From the NCBI GenBank assembly GCA_041745535.1, contig JBGTIS010000077.1, forward strand, positions 1-64,000: a stretch of 64,000 nucleotides of DNA, in the 5' to 3' direction. The translations under genes were made by a program, and so were the position numbers. The notes beneath the pieces are model-generated. The model had not been told where the DNA came from and ran no database searches. It saw nothing but the letters and a program-made list of their open reading frames with translations. Below, in pieces: positions 25,333 to 34,145 of this stretch (positions are counted from its first letter, which is position 1; every line of letters starts with the position of its first letter). The DNA comes from JBGTIS01 sp041745535 (lineage in GTDB: Bacteria; Bacteroidota; Bacteroidia; Cytophagales; Cyclobacteriaceae).

Positions 25333-26580
25333 TTGTCCCCTTCCAACCAAATATTACTTCAAAAGATTACTGAGCTTGCTCGGGTAAATATTCCGCTTCC
25401 CGCTTCTAAAAGTGAAAGCAACCGAGCATTAATTATGCATGCGCTTGCCGCGCGTAAATCTCTACTGCATAATATTTCAGAAGCGCGGGATACCAAAACC
25501 ATGCAGCGCTTACTGGCCAGCCCAACCCTGGAACTAGATGTACTGGATGCGGGTACCACCATGCGCTTTCTTACAGCCTATTGTGCGGTTACCGGAAAGC
25601 GTAAAATTATCAGGGGCACCAAGCGAATGCACGAAAGACCCATAAAATTACTGGTGGATGCACTCATTCAGATTGGGGCTGATATTAAATACCTGGAGCA
25701 GGAAGGATTTCCCCCAATTGAAATTATGGGAATGAATGCCCAAAAAACCAATCATATTCAAATACGGGGCGATGTAAGCAGCCAGTATATTTCTGCTTTA
25801 TTAATGATAGCGCCCCTATTACCCCATGGTTTGTTTCTGAAGTTAACCGGAAATATTGGAAGCAAACCTTATATTGATATGACTTTAAGCTTAATGGAGG
25901 AATTTGGCATTAAATCACAATGGGAGGGATCCACTATTTTTGTGCCGAACCAGCCCTATAAGCTAGTGCCTTATACCATAGAGTCTGATTGGTCGGGAGC
26001 CAGTTATTGGTTCAGCCTGGTAGCGTTGGCTCAGAAAGCTGAAATAAAACTATTGAGATTAAAAAAGAATTCGCTGCAGGGAGATATTAAAATTATTGAG
26101 ATAATGGAGAATTTGGGAGTTGCCACTGAGTTTACGGATGATGGTATCTGGCTGAGAAAAACCAACCGGGCTACCGCATTCACCGCGGATTTTACAAATT
26201 GCCCTGATCTGGCGCAAACGGTTGCGGTTACCTGCGCAGCCAAAGGTATATCCTGCCAAATGACCGGATTGGAAAGCCTCCGAATAAAAGAAACTGATCG
26301 GATTTTTGCTCTACAGCAGGAACTGGCCAAAATAGACGCGCAATTACAGGAAAATGGCAAAATTTGGAAATTAATTCCTGCTGAAGAATTTAAGGTTCCT
26401 GAACAGCCGATCACAGTTCATACCTATGAAGACCATCGCATGGCCATGGCATTCGCGCCATTGGTTGCCAAAATGGATGTGATTATCGAGGACCCTGACG
26501 TGGTTAATAAATCCTATCCCGGCTTCTGGAACGATTTGAAGCTTGCTGGCATACATACTAGCATACAAAATAAAGACTAA
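25333..26580 (+). CDS. aroA: 5-enolpyruvylshikimate-3-phosphate synthase
   Basis: 415 residues. It has substrate-binding PASKSESNRALIMHALA, DAGTTMRFLTAY, GDVSSQYISALL, LRIKETDRIFAL and the catalytic DHRMAMAFAPL near the end. It joins shikimate 3-phosphate and PEP. No ATG fits; the start appears to be TTG at 25333, giving MSPSNQILLQKI, and nothing upstream is in frame. AGGTAAAAATT at 25302-25312 resembles the element before accD, the DAHP synthase gene and eboA. Confidence 0.94.
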   Translation: MSPSNQILLQKITELARVNIPLPASKSESNRALIMHALAARKSLLHNISEARDTKTMQRLLASPTLELDVLDAGTTMRFLTAYCAVTGKRKIIRGTKRMHERPIKLLVDALIQIGADIKYLEQEGFPPIEIMGMNAQKTNHIQIRGDVSSQYISALLMIAPLLPHGLFLKLTGNIGSKPYIDMTLSLMEEFGIKSQWEGSTIFVPNQPYKLVPYTIESDWSGASYWFSLVALAQKAEIKLLRLKKNSLQGDIKIIEIMENLGVATEFTDDGIWLRKTNRATAFTADFTNCPDLAQTVAVTCAAKGISCQMTGLESLRIKETDRIFALQQELAKIDAQLQENGKIWKLIPAEEFKVPEQPITVHTYEDHRMAMAFAPLVAKMDVIIEDPDVVNKSYPGFWNDLKLAGIHTSIQNKD

Positions 26581-26584
26581 CTAA

Positions 26585-26743
26585 TTAGCCTTTTATCTTG
26601 GTTTCCAGTTGCGCTGTTTTCTCTTTGTCTGGTGTTGTGTTCAGATTACCTTTGGTGTAAGTGGGGCAGGTTTTGATGGCACAACCTGTTACTGAAAAAG
26701 CGATCAAAAGTAAAAATGTAATACCTGTTTTAAATAATTTCAT
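26585..26743 (-). CDS. Small lipoprotein
   Basis: 52 residues read from the ATG at 26743. A lipoprotein signal (MKLFKTGITFLLLIAFSVTG, then Cys) is followed by AIKTCPTYTKGN and a charged, helical tail ending LETKIKG. It contains a second Cys a few residues after the lipid-anchored one. The short CPTYTKGN-type tail occurs in other Bacteroidota small lipoproteins as I recall, but no function is known to me. It ends four bases after aroA on the opposite strand. Confidence 0.7.
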   Translation of the reverse strand: MKLFKTGITFLLLIAFSVTGCAIKTCPTYTKGNLNTTPDKEKTAQLETKIKG

Positions 26744-26894
26744 AATATTTGTTTTTATTTATTCATAATATAAAGATAAACACGCATTGTAAAAGATTTT
26801 TTAGGTAAATCCCCGTTTTATTACACAAATCATGAAATACCCTTGCCTTATGGTTATTCAACCAACAAATACCTCCTGTTATTGTAAAAAGAAC

Positions 26895-27075
26895 CTAAAA
26901 ATATAACCTGATTCCAATCCGATACTGCTGTATTTTGATTACTAAGACGGCTGTGTACAGGTTAATATAAGCTTGGATTTCCATCAGGCTACCTTCAAGA
27001 GATTCAGTTTTTCGGCTGAGCCAGCTTCAGCCTGGAGAAAGATTTCCTTGTATTTATCACGGCGGAAGTGGACAT
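26895..27075 (-). pseudogene. Remnant of a TolC/NodT-family outer-membrane efflux protein C-terminus
   Basis: Two minus-strand frames joined by one frameshift read RDKYKEIFLQAEAGSAEKLN and then EIQAYINLYTAVLVIKIQQY, ending IGIRLYF-stop. The second part looks like the last helix of TolC-like proteins (usually AYINLYTALL..KIQLY). No rest of the gene is present. Assignment is by eye and tentative. The remaining gap 26744-27209 shows nothing else. Confidence 0.35.
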
Positions 27076-27209
27076 TCGAACAATTTGTATTAGTATCAGA
27101 AAATTTATTACTTTCAATTTTTTAGCTTCGTCCTTACTCAAAGGAAATAAGAAAGGAAATTGTTGGAAACAAACATTCATAAATTCAGTTGAAGATTGAA
27201 TACGCGGGC

Positions 27210-28382
27210 ATGAACAGTTTGCATTTACTTTTAATCATTACCTTTACTATTCTGTTCTACAGCTACATTGGTTATGGAGTTTTGCTGTATTTACTGGTTA
27301 CTTTCAAACGAATATTTGTAAAAAAGACTGCCTATTCATTTAAGGATTTACCCGAAGTTACAGTGGTTGTAGCCGCTTATAATGAAGAATTTTTTATCGA
27401 GAAAAAAATCAAGAATTCACTTCGGTTGAAATATTCTTCTGATAAATTGAAATTTCTTTTCGTTACAGACGGTTCTAATGACCGTACCACAGAAATAGTT
27501 GGAAAATATCCTCAAATCAGACTGGAGCATGCCCAGGCCCGTAAAGGGAAAATTGCGGCTGTTGACAGAATTATGCCATTCATTAAGAGTCCGATAACCC
27601 TGTACACGGATGCCAACACTTTCTTAAATGAAGGCGCGATATTAAAAATAGTGAAACATTTCGCTGACCCGAAAATAGGGGCAGTTGCCGGAGAAAAACG
27701 GATCTTCCAATCAGAAAAAGATGATGCAAGTACTGCCGGAGAAGGCATTTACTGGAAATACGAATCCATATTAAAACAGCTCGATTCCGAACTGTATACA
27801 GTGGTAGGTGCGACTGGTGAATTGTTTGCGATAAGAACCATTTTGTATGAACCAGTACAGCAGGATACGCTGATTGAAGATTTCTATTTGACAGTTAGAA
27901 TTGCCCAGAAAGGCTATAAAGTAGCTTATGAAAAAGAAGCTTACGCTATTGAAACTTCCTCAGCGTCTATTACAGAAGAAATAAAAAGAAAAATAAGAAT
28001 TTCCGCGGGAGGCATTCAGGCAGTAATAAGACTGTCTGGATTATTACTGCCATTTCCAAATCCAGTATTAAGCTTTCAGTACATTTCTCACCGGGTTTTA
28101 AGGTGGACATTGGCACCGTTGGCATTATTGGTATTTTTAATAGTTTCATTTATAGGGGCTATTCATGGCGATTATATAAGCCAGATACTTTTATTTACGC
28201 AACTTGTTTTTTACTTTATCGCTTATGTGGGTTATTTGTTTGAGCGGAAAGCTGTTTCCATAAAAGCATTGTACATACCGCTTTATTTTACCATGATGAA
28301 TATAACAGTTTACCTGGGAGCCTGGCGGTTAATGAAAGGACAGCAATCAGTGGTGTGGGATAAAGCCAAAAGAAAAGAATAG
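27210..28382 (+). CDS. Membrane-bound family 2 glycosyltransferase
   Basis: About 390 residues from the ATG at 27210. One N-terminal membrane helix (LLLIITFTILFYSYIGYGVL), a GT-A domain with VTVVVAAYNEE, a DxD-like LYTDANTFLN, IEDFYLTVRIA acceptor motif and, in place of the QxxRW motif, the segment around RKIRISAGGIQAV; then three C-terminal helices (about 300-385). This is the layout of processive or lipid-linked GT2 enzymes that make cell-surface polysaccharide. Three bases separate it from the acyltransferase gene, so the pair forms an operon and the acyltransferase may modify the same glycan. Confidence 0.88.
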   Translation: MNSLHLLLIITFTILFYSYIGYGVLLYLLVTFKRIFVKKTAYSFKDLPEVTVVVAAYNEEFFIEKKIKNSLRLKYSSDKLKFLFVTDGSNDRTTEIVGKYPQIRLEHAQARKGKIAAVDRIMPFIKSPITLYTDANTFLNEGAILKIVKHFADPKIGAVAGEKRIFQSEKDDASTAGEGIYWKYESILKQLDSELYTVVGATGELFAIRTILYEPVQQDTLIEDFYLTVRIAQKGYKVAYEKEAYAIETSSASITEEIKRKIRISAGGIQAVIRLSGLLLPFPNPVLSFQYISHRVLRWTLAPLALLVFLIVSFIGAIHGDYISQILLFTQLVFYFIAYVGYLFERKAVSIKALYIPLYFTMMNITVYLGAWRLMKGQQSVVWDKAKRKE

Positions 28383-28385
28383 GAA

Positions 28386-29036
28386 ATGCGCATTTCAGAA
28401 AACCTTAAAGAAAAGATCAGAGGTAATACCCGACTTAAGAAGTGGGTGCTGCGCTTCATTTTCAGAAGAAAACCCTATGCCGCCCGGGTTCGCTGGTATA
28501 TCTGGTTTTTTTTGATTCTTCCAAAATATTTTAAGCGGGGCGTCAGCTGGAAATCCAGATTGGATCTGGTACCATTCAATACTTTTAAAATAGGAAAATG
28601 GTCCAGAATTGAAATGAACGTACTGATTAATAACGGCATGGGTGATGTAATTTTAGAGGATGAAGTGCATACCGGTGTAGGTTGTGTAATCATAGGTCCG
28701 GTTCACCTGCATAAGCATGTTGGCTTGTCTCAGTATGTCAGAATTCTGGGCATGCGCCACGGCCTTGATCCTACCATGCCTCACCATTTCACTCCTGTGC
28801 AAAAAGCGCCTGTAATTCTGGAAGAAGATGTATTCGTGGGAACAGGAGCGGTAATTATGGGTAAAAAAAACGGAGCGCCTCTGGTGCTGGGAAAGTATTG
28901 CCGAATTGGTGCCAACGCCCTGGTAATGAATGACATACCTGCCTATTCTGTAGCTGTTGGAAATCCGGCAAAAGTTGTTCGGGTCTGGGATTTTGATCAA
29001 AAAAAATGGATAAAGCCTGCTACCCGTAAAGCGTAA
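28386..29036 (+). CDS. Left-handed beta-helix acyltransferase
   Basis: 216 residues. After a basic N-terminus the chain shows hexapeptide repeats (DVILEDEVHTGVGCVIIGPV, EEDVFVGTGAVIMG, VLGKYCRIGANALVMNDIP) and the ending AVGNPAKVVRV typical of the LacA/WbbJ/WcaF acetyltransferases. It probably O-acetylates a sugar made by the preceding glycosyltransferase. It ends one base before the convergent aguA stop. Confidence 0.87.
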   Translation: MRISENLKEKIRGNTRLKKWVLRFIFRRKPYAARVRWYIWFFLILPKYFKRGVSWKSRLDLVPFNTFKIGKWSRIEMNVLINNGMGDVILEDEVHTGVGCVIIGPVHLHKHVGLSQYVRILGMRHGLDPTMPHHFTPVQKAPVILEEDVFVGTGAVIMGKKNGAPLVLGKYCRIGANALVMNDIPAYSVAVGNPAKVVRVWDFDQKKWIKPATRKA

Positions 29037-29037
29037 A

Positions 29038-30081
29038 TCAAACTACAGGTTCCTGCTGGCTCAGGCAGTGGAAACTTCCCAAACCCCAAATAATATCTTT
29101 GGAATTAATGCCAATTACCTTTCGGTCCGGAAAGCAAAGTTCCAGCGTTTCGATAGCGCGCTGATCATTTCTGTCTTGAAAAACCGGCACAATTACGGCA
29201 TTATTGCAAATATAAAAATTTGCATAAGAAGCGGGTAGGCGCTGTCCGCGGTAAATAACCGGCGCGGGCATGGGCAGTTCCACTATATGCATTTGCTTCC
29301 CGTTAATTAACCGCATCTGGTGGAGTGTTTTAAGGTTTTTCCGCAGCGGTTCAAAGTTCTCGTCGGTGGTGTCTTCTTCTACCACCGTAACTATCGTATC
29401 ATTTTTTACAAACCGTGTAATATCATCAATATGACCATCGGTATCGTCTCCCACGATGCCATCGTGCAACCAGAGTACCTGTTCTACACCATAAAAGTTT
29501 CTCAGATACTTTTCCAGTTCTTTCTGATTAAAATCAGGGTTCCGGTTTGGGTTTAGCAAACAGGCAGTTGTGGTAAGCACCGAACCGTCTCCATTAAAAT
29601 CTACCGAACCGCCTTCCATTACAATATTGGGGTAGAACACTGGAATATCCAATTCTTTACCCACCTTAATTGGAATCTGATTATCGAGGTCATAAGGTGG
29701 ATACTTTTCTCCCCAGGCATTATAATTCCATTTCACAATTATTTTTTTAGGATTGGCCTCAGAATTTATTAAAAATGCGGGTCCATGATCGCGGCACCAG
29801 GCATCGTTGGTGGGATGAAGATAGAAATCTATTTGTGAAAAATCTGTTCCCACTTTATCGAGCCAGTTGGCTGCTTGTTCCTGCATCCGTTCATTACCTA
29901 CATTTATACAAACACGCTCTCCTGCCGAGATTGCTTTCACAAACTCCGCATATACCGGAAATACGGTGTCTATTTTATCGGGCCAGGTATCGGGATTATG
30001 GGGCCAACTGAGCCAGGTCGCCCGGTGCTCCTCCCATTCGGCCGGGAAGTGGTATCCTAATTCATACGGGGTTTGTTTCAA
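29038..30081 (-). CDS. aguA: Agmatine deiminase
   Basis: 347 residues of the guanidino-group-modifying family: WLSWPHNPDTW, DAWCRDHGPAFL, MEGGSVDFNGDGSVLTTTACLLNPNRNP, DDTDGHIDDITRFV and the catalytic Cys in GLGSFHCLSQQEP near 338. It converts agmatine to N-carbamoylputrescine and ammonia. It is the second gene of a pair: aguB ends 23 bp upstream and does the next step, so both make putrescine from agmatine. Arginine decarboxylase is not in the window. Confidence 0.95.
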   Translation of the reverse strand: MKQTPYELGYHFPAEWEEHRATWLSWPHNPDTWPDKIDTVFPVYAEFVKAISAGERVCINVGNERMQEQAANWLDKVGTDFSQIDFYLHPTNDAWCRDHGPAFLINSEANPKKIIVKWNYNAWGEKYPPYDLDNQIPIKVGKELDIPVFYPNIVMEGGSVDFNGDGSVLTTTACLLNPNRNPDFNQKELEKYLRNFYGVEQVLWLHDGIVGDDTDGHIDDITRFVKNDTIVTVVEEDTTDENFEPLRKNLKTLHQMRLINGKQMHIVELPMPAPVIYRGQRLPASYANFYICNNAVIVPVFQDRNDQRAIETLELCFPDRKVIGINSKDIIWGLGSFHCLSQQEPVV

Positions 30082-30104
30082 GGGAAATAAAAAGATTAAA
30101 AAGG

Positions 30105-30980
30105 TTAAACTTCGTCAATAAATCTCTGTGTAATCGGCTGGTATGAATCGATTCTTCGGTCGCGTAAAAATGGCCAGTGTACCCGGTACGAATCTGATAA
30201 ATGCAGATTTACCTCCTGTACATGCACTACTTCCTCATAATGAGGGGCCTGGTACAAAAGGCTTCCAAACGGATTGCTTACAAACGATCCACCCCAGAAT
30301 TTCATGTTGCCTTCAACACCCACGCGGTTCACCGAGACCACAGGTATACCATTGGCTACTGAATGGCTGCGTTGAATGGTTTGCCAGGCATTATACTGTT
30401 CTTTGTTTGTAGTTTCGTTCTGAGTGGCATCCCATCCGATCGCTGTGGGATAAAAAAGAATTTCCGCACCCATCAGACTGGTAATTCTGGCGGCTTCCGG
30501 GTACCACTGGTCCCAGCAGATTAACACGCCAATTTTGGCATATTTCGTTTCAAATATTTTGTAACCCAGGTCGCCGGGAGTAAAATAAAATTTTTCATAA
30601 TAGCCAGGATCATCAGGGATATGCATTTTCCGGTATTTACCCAGATAATTGCCGTCCGCGTCTAAAACCGCTGTCGTGTTGTGGTAAATTCCCTGGGCAC
30701 GTTTTTCGAACAGTGAAGCTACAATTACTACATTCAATTCGCCAGCAAGTTTACCCAGTTTTTCGGTGGAAGGCCCCGGAATGGGCTCGGCTAAATTGAA
30801 ATTATCATAATTTTCGGTATCGCAAAAATACAGCGATAGAAAAAGTTCCTGCAGACAAATAATTTGCGCGCCCTGATTGGCAGCCTCTCTGATTTTTTCT
30901 GAAGCCTTGGTAAGGTTTTCTTCAGGATTGGCTGAACAAGACATTTGAATAATTCCTATGCGTACGTTTTTTTCTGTCAT
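30105..30980 (-). CDS. aguB: N-carbamoylputrescine amidase
   Basis: 291 residues of the nitrilase superfamily. The catalytic triad is Glu in CLQELFLS, Lys in KYRKMHIPDDPGY and Cys in LICWDQWYPEAARI. ATQNETTNKEQYNAWQTIQRSHS matches the aguB subfamily. It hydrolyses N-carbamoylputrescine to putrescine, CO2 and ammonia. A TAATTTTG -7-like box on the minus strand (31000-31007) is 20 bp upstream of the ATG and may serve the aguB-aguA unit. Confidence 0.95.
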   Translation of the reverse strand: MTEKNVRIGIIQMSCSANPEENLTKASEKIREAANQGAQIICLQELFLSLYFCDTENYDNFNLAEPIPGPSTEKLGKLAGELNVVIVASLFEKRAQGIYHNTTAVLDADGNYLGKYRKMHIPDDPGYYEKFYFTPGDLGYKIFETKYAKIGVLICWDQWYPEAARITSLMGAEILFYPTAIGWDATQNETTNKEQYNAWQTIQRSHSVANGIPVVSVNRVGVEGNMKFWGGSFVSNPFGSLLYQAPHYEEVVHVQEVNLHLSDSYRVHWPFLRDRRIDSYQPITQRFIDEV

Positions 30981-31286
30981 TCCTCTAAAAATAGTTAAAC
31001 AAAATTAACAGGTAATTTATAAAATCATAAAATTGGTAATACGATTAGCGACAGAATATGTTTTAATTCTAAATTTCGGGTAATTTTCCTGTGTTTATTT
31101 TCAGTAAAAAGTTTTCCGCCGCAAAAAGTTCATTAAAATGAAAATATAAAAAATTCATCCAATCTTCATTTTTAATATATTTTTTTACGGATCTTTAGTT
31201 TTTAAATGAAAGAAAAAATATACCTTTATTGTCGAATTGTGACTGACGAAATTTTAAAATAATTATTATAATTTGTTCAATTGATT
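30981..31286. other. Divergent intergenic region between aguB and tatA
   Basis: 306 bp, AT-rich. It holds the aguB -7-like box (31000-31007, minus) and a weak TACCTTTA box (about 31222, plus) ahead of tatA. No gene or stable hairpin seen. Confidence 0.5.
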
Positions 31287-31472
31287 ATGGGACACTTGAT
31301 GTTTTTAGGAGATGTTGGCGGATGGGAATTATTCGTCATTCTTCTGGTTGTTCTTGTTTTTTTTGGCGCTAACAAAATTCCTGAAATTGCCCGCGGATTA
31401 GGGAAAGGTATCAGGGAATTTAAAAATGCCACAAAAGATATTAAAGACGAAATCGAAGGTGGTTTACACTAA
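31287..31472 (+). CDS. tatA: Twin-arginine translocase subunit TatA
   Basis: 61 residues from the ATG at 31287 (an upstream TTG in frame is less likely). Short N-terminal membrane helix (GWELFVILLVVLVFFGANKIPE), the invariant FG hinge, then the amphipathic helix IARGLGKGIREFKNATKD. TatA rings form the channel for folded Tat substrates. tatC is not in the window. A candidate Tat substrate, the Gfo/Idh oxidoreductase, is encoded 9 kb away. It converges with eboF and has its own terminator. Confidence 0.95.
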   Translation: MGHLMFLGDVGGWELFVILLVVLVFFGANKIPEIARGLGKGIREFKNATKDIKDEIEGGLH

Positions 31473-31479
31473 GAAAAAT

Positions 31480-31508
31480 AAAAAAGGCTTTCATCAAGCC
31501 TTTTTTTT
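31480..31508 (+). terminator. Terminator after tatA
   Basis: AAAAAAGGCTT (31480-31490), loop TCATC, AAGCCTTTTTTTT (31496-31508). The symmetric A/T flanks make it work in both directions, also for the ebo operon that ends at 31534. Confidence 0.88.
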
Positions 31509-31533
31509 ATAAACTATTAGAAAATATAGGTGA

Positions 31534-32916
31534 CTAATTTTTTAGTGCCTGTAAATGAGAAAGAATAATATTACTTACCTCAACCGGCTCAATATTACCT
31601 CTAATAACCAATTCCTTCTGTTTGCTGATCAGCACAGGGCGATGTTCCACTTCCTCAGTTAATCTGCCATGCGATCCTTTTACCAGGGTGGCATCCAAGG
31701 GTATCACATTCAGTAAGGTTCTGAAACCCAGCTTCTTCTTAATCAATTTTCCTCCTACTTTTAACATTGGGAATTTCAGGTTGGGGTTCAGAAACATTTC
31801 TACCGGATCGTAACCTGGTTTCTGGTGGATGTCTACCGTGCGGGCAAAATCGGGCGCCCGGGCATCGTCTAACCAATAATAATAAGTAAACCAGGAATTT
31901 TTATCCGCTACCGCGACAAAATCGCCGGCACGTTCATGATTAATATGGTATTTCTTTTTTCCTTCCTCATCCAGAACCAACTCAATTCCTTCCGTTTCAT
32001 GAAGTATTTTCCCAACTAATTCCATTTTGCTTTTGTCGTTCACATACACATGGGCAATTTGATGATCAGCCACAGCGAAAGCTTTGCTGGCGCCGGCATC
32101 CAACAACTCCAATCCCAGATCTTCTTTCACAGTAATAAGTCCATGCGCTCTGAAAATCCGGTTCAGGTGTACAGGTTGGTTTACGTTGGTAATTCCATAT
32201 TCTGATAAAAGAATGACCTTAGCGCCCTGGTTTTCATAATAATTTACCAGTTCACGACAAACCGCATCAATTTCATTCAGTTCTTTAGAAATTTTTGAAA
32301 TATCATTGCCAAATTTTTGTAAACAATAATCCAGATGCGGAAGATAGATTAGGGTTAGGGCAGGATGGTGCCATTGATCTACCAGAATGGAAGAATCGGC
32401 AATCCATTTGGTGGATTTAATAGAAGCATTGGGTCCCCAAAAATTAAAAAGCGGAAATGTGCCCAATTCTTTTTGCAGATCAAACCGCAAGTTCGTTGGC
32501 CAGGCATATACATCCGGTAGTTTTCGCCCATCGGAAGGATACATGGGGCGAGGTGTTACTGAAAAATCGGCGGTGGAGTACATGTTATACCACCAGAACA
32601 TATTGGCACAGGTAAAAGAAGGATCCTGCCTTTTCGCGATATCCCAGATTTTTGGTGCCTGTACCAGCTTATTAGATTGTCGCCAGAATTTAATTTCACA
32701 TTCATCTTCAAAATACCAGCCATTGCCCACAATACCATGATCCTGTGGCCATTTGCCAGTGAGGTAGGTAGATTGGGCCGAACAGGTAACAGCTGGTAAT
32801 ACTGGTTCGATAATAGCTTTTTTGCCATTCTCACACCATTCTTTCAGAAAGGGAGTATGCGCTCCGATTAATCCGGAAGTAAGTCCGACAACATTAATAA
32901 CCGCGGTTTTATTCAT
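31534..32916 (-). CDS. eboF: EboF-type alkaline phosphatase superfamily protein (nucleotide pyrophosphatase-like)
   Basis: 460 residues. It has the phosphodiesterase core with the Thr nucleophile region PAVTCSAQSTYLTGKWPQDH, followed by HGIVGNGWYF, and later metal-site candidates YLPHLDYCLQKFG, LLSEYGITNV, VADHQIAHV and GSHGRL. There is no signal peptide, so it appears cytosolic. It is the last gene of the ebo operon and overlaps eboE by four bases. In ebo clusters this gene is annotated as a type I phosphodiesterase/nucleotide pyrophosphatase; its substrate is unknown. The metal ligands look mostly retained, so it may be active. Confidence 0.88.
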   Translation of the reverse strand: MNKTAVINVVGLTSGLIGAHTPFLKEWCENGKKAIIEPVLPAVTCSAQSTYLTGKWPQDHGIVGNGWYFEDECEIKFWRQSNKLVQAPKIWDIAKRQDPSFTCANMFWWYNMYSTADFSVTPRPMYPSDGRKLPDVYAWPTNLRFDLQKELGTFPLFNFWGPNASIKSTKWIADSSILVDQWHHPALTLIYLPHLDYCLQKFGNDISKISKELNEIDAVCRELVNYYENQGAKVILLSEYGITNVNQPVHLNRIFRAHGLITVKEDLGLELLDAGASKAFAVADHQIAHVYVNDKSKMELVGKILHETEGIELVLDEEGKKKYHINHERAGDFVAVADKNSWFTYYYWLDDARAPDFARTVDIHQKPGYDPVEMFLNPNLKFPMLKVGGKLIKKKLGFRTLLNVIPLDATLVKGSHGRLTEEVEHRPVLISKQKELVIRGNIEPVEVSNIILSHLQALKN

Positions 32917-34133
32917 TCTTTATTAAATTGCGCTGTTACCCAACTCAATTCCCGGGTAATGGAGTCGGCAAGATTTAATTTGATCTCATTGGGCAAAACT
33001 TCCCAGGTATAGGTTTCCGCCTCAAGATGTTGGGTGTAAGGATGATTTTTAAGCAGGGCAATTACCTTTACAATATCTTCCTGGGTAGAAGCCAGAATGC
33101 CATAATGTTTTACAAAAATAGGCACATGAAAATGGGTGCGCCACGCACTGATGTCCTGATTGTCAAAATGTGCCAAAGCTACCGGAAGGTCATTGTACTG
33201 TACCAAGCTACCGTTACTTCTTTTTTCTACTACCTGATGGAGGTAAGTAGATTCGACCAGCGTTTCAAAAGCCTGTTTTATTTTTTGTCTGTCAGCAGAT
33301 TCTTTAGGAAATTCTGCTTTTAAGGCGGCGCTGATCTGTACTTTTCCAATTTTAATGTTTTCTTTTTGGAATAGATTAAATACCGTTTCTGGTTCCTCAA
33401 AAGCCACGGCAAAATGACATACATCATAACAAATCTGAATATGTTCCCGCAGGCTTTCCTCAGCTTCCTCCTTTGAAATACCGAGATGGTTTACCAAATA
33501 ATCAGATCCTATGGGTATCAGCCATTGGTTAAAATACGCGACCACTTCTTTTGAATTTTCGAGCAGGCCATCAGGTTCCGGTTCAATATCAAGGTGTAAA
33601 AGTTTCCCGGATTTTTCTTTTATTTGTTTAAGATGAAGCGCGATTTCAACAAGATGTTCGGTAGATGTTTTAAATACTTCATTAATTTTCGCCTGATCAT
33701 CGCGGTGCCAGAGTTTGTAGGAAAGGGGGGAGGTAGAAACTCCACCTTCCTGATCATCTGGCAGTAAGGCAGCCAGAATATCAAACAATCGTTTGGTATA
33801 GGCCAATCGGTCAGGCGTGGTCCAATCGGGCTGGTGTACCTCGTCTTTCACCGTTTGCCGGTGAAATCCTCCGTATGGAAATCCATTGAAAGTAAATACA
33901 TAAAAATTATTGGTTTCTAACCAGCTTTTTAATTCCTGTAACTGATTATTCTCCAATAGCTGCCGGCTTGCCAGGTCCGACAAGCGCAAGCCAATAGCGA
34001 AAGGCTGGTCGCCGGCAAGGTTTTTCCCGATTACAGGTACATAATCTTTCAGATTCCGGAATACAGCAGACCAGGTTTCGCCCGGGTGAATGTTGGTGCA
34101 ATAGGTAAGTTGATAATTGCTATCAATTTTCAT
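32913..34133 (-). CDS. eboE: EboE-type TIM-barrel protein (sugar isomerase/epimerase-like)
   Basis: 406 residues. Opening YCTNIHPGETWSAVF is characteristic of EboE; further conserved segments are FPYGGFHRQTVKDEVHQPDW, LHLDIEPEPDGLLEN, ICYDVCHFAVAFEEPE, KVQISAALKAEFP and HFHVPIFV. The acidic and His residues at strand ends match the metal site of xylose-isomerase-like TIM barrels. It follows eboD by 12 bp and overlaps eboF. The reaction is unknown; genetic work in Nostoc links ebo genes to delivery of a scytonemin precursor to the periplasm. Confidence 0.9.
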   Translation of the reverse strand: MKIDSNYQLTYCTNIHPGETWSAVFRNLKDYVPVIGKNLAGDQPFAIGLRLSDLASRQLLENNQLQELKSWLETNNFYVFTFNGFPYGGFHRQTVKDEVHQPDWTTPDRLAYTKRLFDILAALLPDDQEGGVSTSPLSYKLWHRDDQAKINEVFKTSTEHLVEIALHLKQIKEKSGKLLHLDIEPEPDGLLENSKEVVAYFNQWLIPIGSDYLVNHLGISKEEAEESLREHIQICYDVCHFAVAFEEPETVFNLFQKENIKIGKVQISAALKAEFPKESADRQKIKQAFETLVESTYLHQVVEKRSNGSLVQYNDLPVALAHFDNQDISAWRTHFHVPIFVKHYGILASTQEDIVKVIALLKNHPYTQHLEAETYTWEVLPNEIKLNLADSITRELSWVTAQFNKE

Positions 34134-34145
34134 TTGTGTATAATT

